Under the pieces are notes generated by a model. The model was not told the origin of the DNA, searched no databases, and saw only the letters and a list, made by a program, of their open reading frames with translations. A stretch of DNA of 64,000 nt from Promicromonospora iranensis (GTDB lineage Bacteria; Actinomycetota; Actinomycetes; Actinomycetales; Cellulomonadaceae), in assembly GCF_028994775.1 (NCBI RefSeq), contig NZ_JAJQMN010000019.1:1-64000 (forward strand), read 5' to 3'. The position numbers were made by a program, and so were the translations under genes. Shown here one piece after another: positions 63,783 through 64,000 of this stretch. Every line of letters starts with the position of its first letter. The first letter of the stretch is position 1.

Positions 63783-64000
63783 GTGGATCCCCGTACCCGG
63801 CTCGCCGACGCCCGCCTCTATCTCTGCACGGACGCGCGGCAGGACACCGGCGACCTCGAACCCTTCCTGCACGCGGCGCTGGAGGGCGGCGTCGACGTCG
63901 TCCAGCTCCGGGACAAGTCCCTGGAGGCGGCCCGTGAGGTCGAGCTGCACGCGCTCGTCGCCCGGGTGGCCGCCGAGCACGGCGCGCTGTGGGCGGTCAA
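63783..64000 (+). CDS. thiE: Thiamine-phosphate synthase ThiE (partial, runs off window)
   Basis: The first 73 residues read [20 protein letters not shown] and then [20 protein letters not shown], the TenI/ThiE start with the pyrophosphate-binding QLRDK. ThiE joins the thiazole and pyrimidine to thiamine phosphate. It is divergent from the thiazole operon. GTG 63783 has a leaderless promoter, so thiE itself is not under the riboswitch seen here. Confidence 0.9.
   Translation, partial: MDPRTRLADARLYLCTDARQDTGDLEPFLHAALEGGVDVVQLRDKSLEAAREVELHALVARVAAEHGALWAV

Overview
The window is high-GC DNA with the dense, strongly coupled gene layout of an actinobacterium. Stop/start overlaps (ATGA, GTGA) are frequent, GTG starts are common, and many genes have an actinobacterial-type leaderless promoter. 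Two sugar ABC importers without their own ATPase, GH43 and GH30 glycosidases, a TPP-riboswitch thiamine operon and a MarP-like protease suggest a soil or plant-matter degrader. A member of the Micrococcales near Promicromonosporaceae or Cellulomonadaceae is my best guess, by inference only. I see no rRNA, tRNA, insertion sequence, phage or CRISPR. No gene-free stretch exceeds 300 bases; the longest are 45707-45984, 1186-1456 and 44481-44731.

Layout. 1-14.7 kb is a mixed region: the end of a membrane-tethered sigma factor with a zinc-finger domain, an SDR, a CHAD protein, an MFS pump, a MarP-like protease, two ArsR/SRPBCC pairs, a MarR-controlled flavin oxidoreductase pair, a ferritin, a glycosyltransferase, a short second copy of the zinc-finger module, and a TetR/DHA2 drug-efflux pair. 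14.7-26.3 kb is a homoprotocatechuate (3,4-dihydroxyphenylacetate) meta-cleavage cluster. One strand carries a FAH-RraA fusion, a GntR regulator, HpaE, HpaD, HpaH and HpaI. The divergent strand carries an MHS-type importer, a phenol-hydroxylase-type FAD monooxygenase and a semialdehyde dehydrogenase. Together they could import or hydroxylate an aromatic acid, cleave its ring and finish at pyruvate plus succinate. The usual second FAH half of HpaG and the isomerase HpaF are not seen; the RraA domain sits where the second FAH half would be.

26.3-44.5 kb holds a frameshifted phosphotransferase pseudogene, a ThDP enzyme, one sugar ABC operon, a BBE-type FAD oxidase, two bacterial-PH-domain membrane proteins, a lipid kinase, a WYL regulator, small hydrolases, and an EF-hand protein directly before a TRIC-type cation channel. 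44.5-60 kb is rich in carbohydrate and envelope functions: a secreted beta-propeller protein, a lytic-transglycosylase-like lipoprotein, a LacI-controlled sugar ABC operon ending in a GH43 enzyme, tandem TetR-like genes, and a TetR-flanked secreted GH30 enzyme with a ricin-type lectin tail. 60-64 kb is the thiamine thiazole operon thiO-thiS-thiG-thiF/moeB under a TPP riboswitch, divergent from thiE, which runs off the window.

Two genome-wide habits stand out. The first is a strict promoter layout, nAnnnT then 6 or 7 bases then the start codon, in about fifteen genes. The second is short tandem duplications at gene ends, some of which duplicate the stop codon itself.
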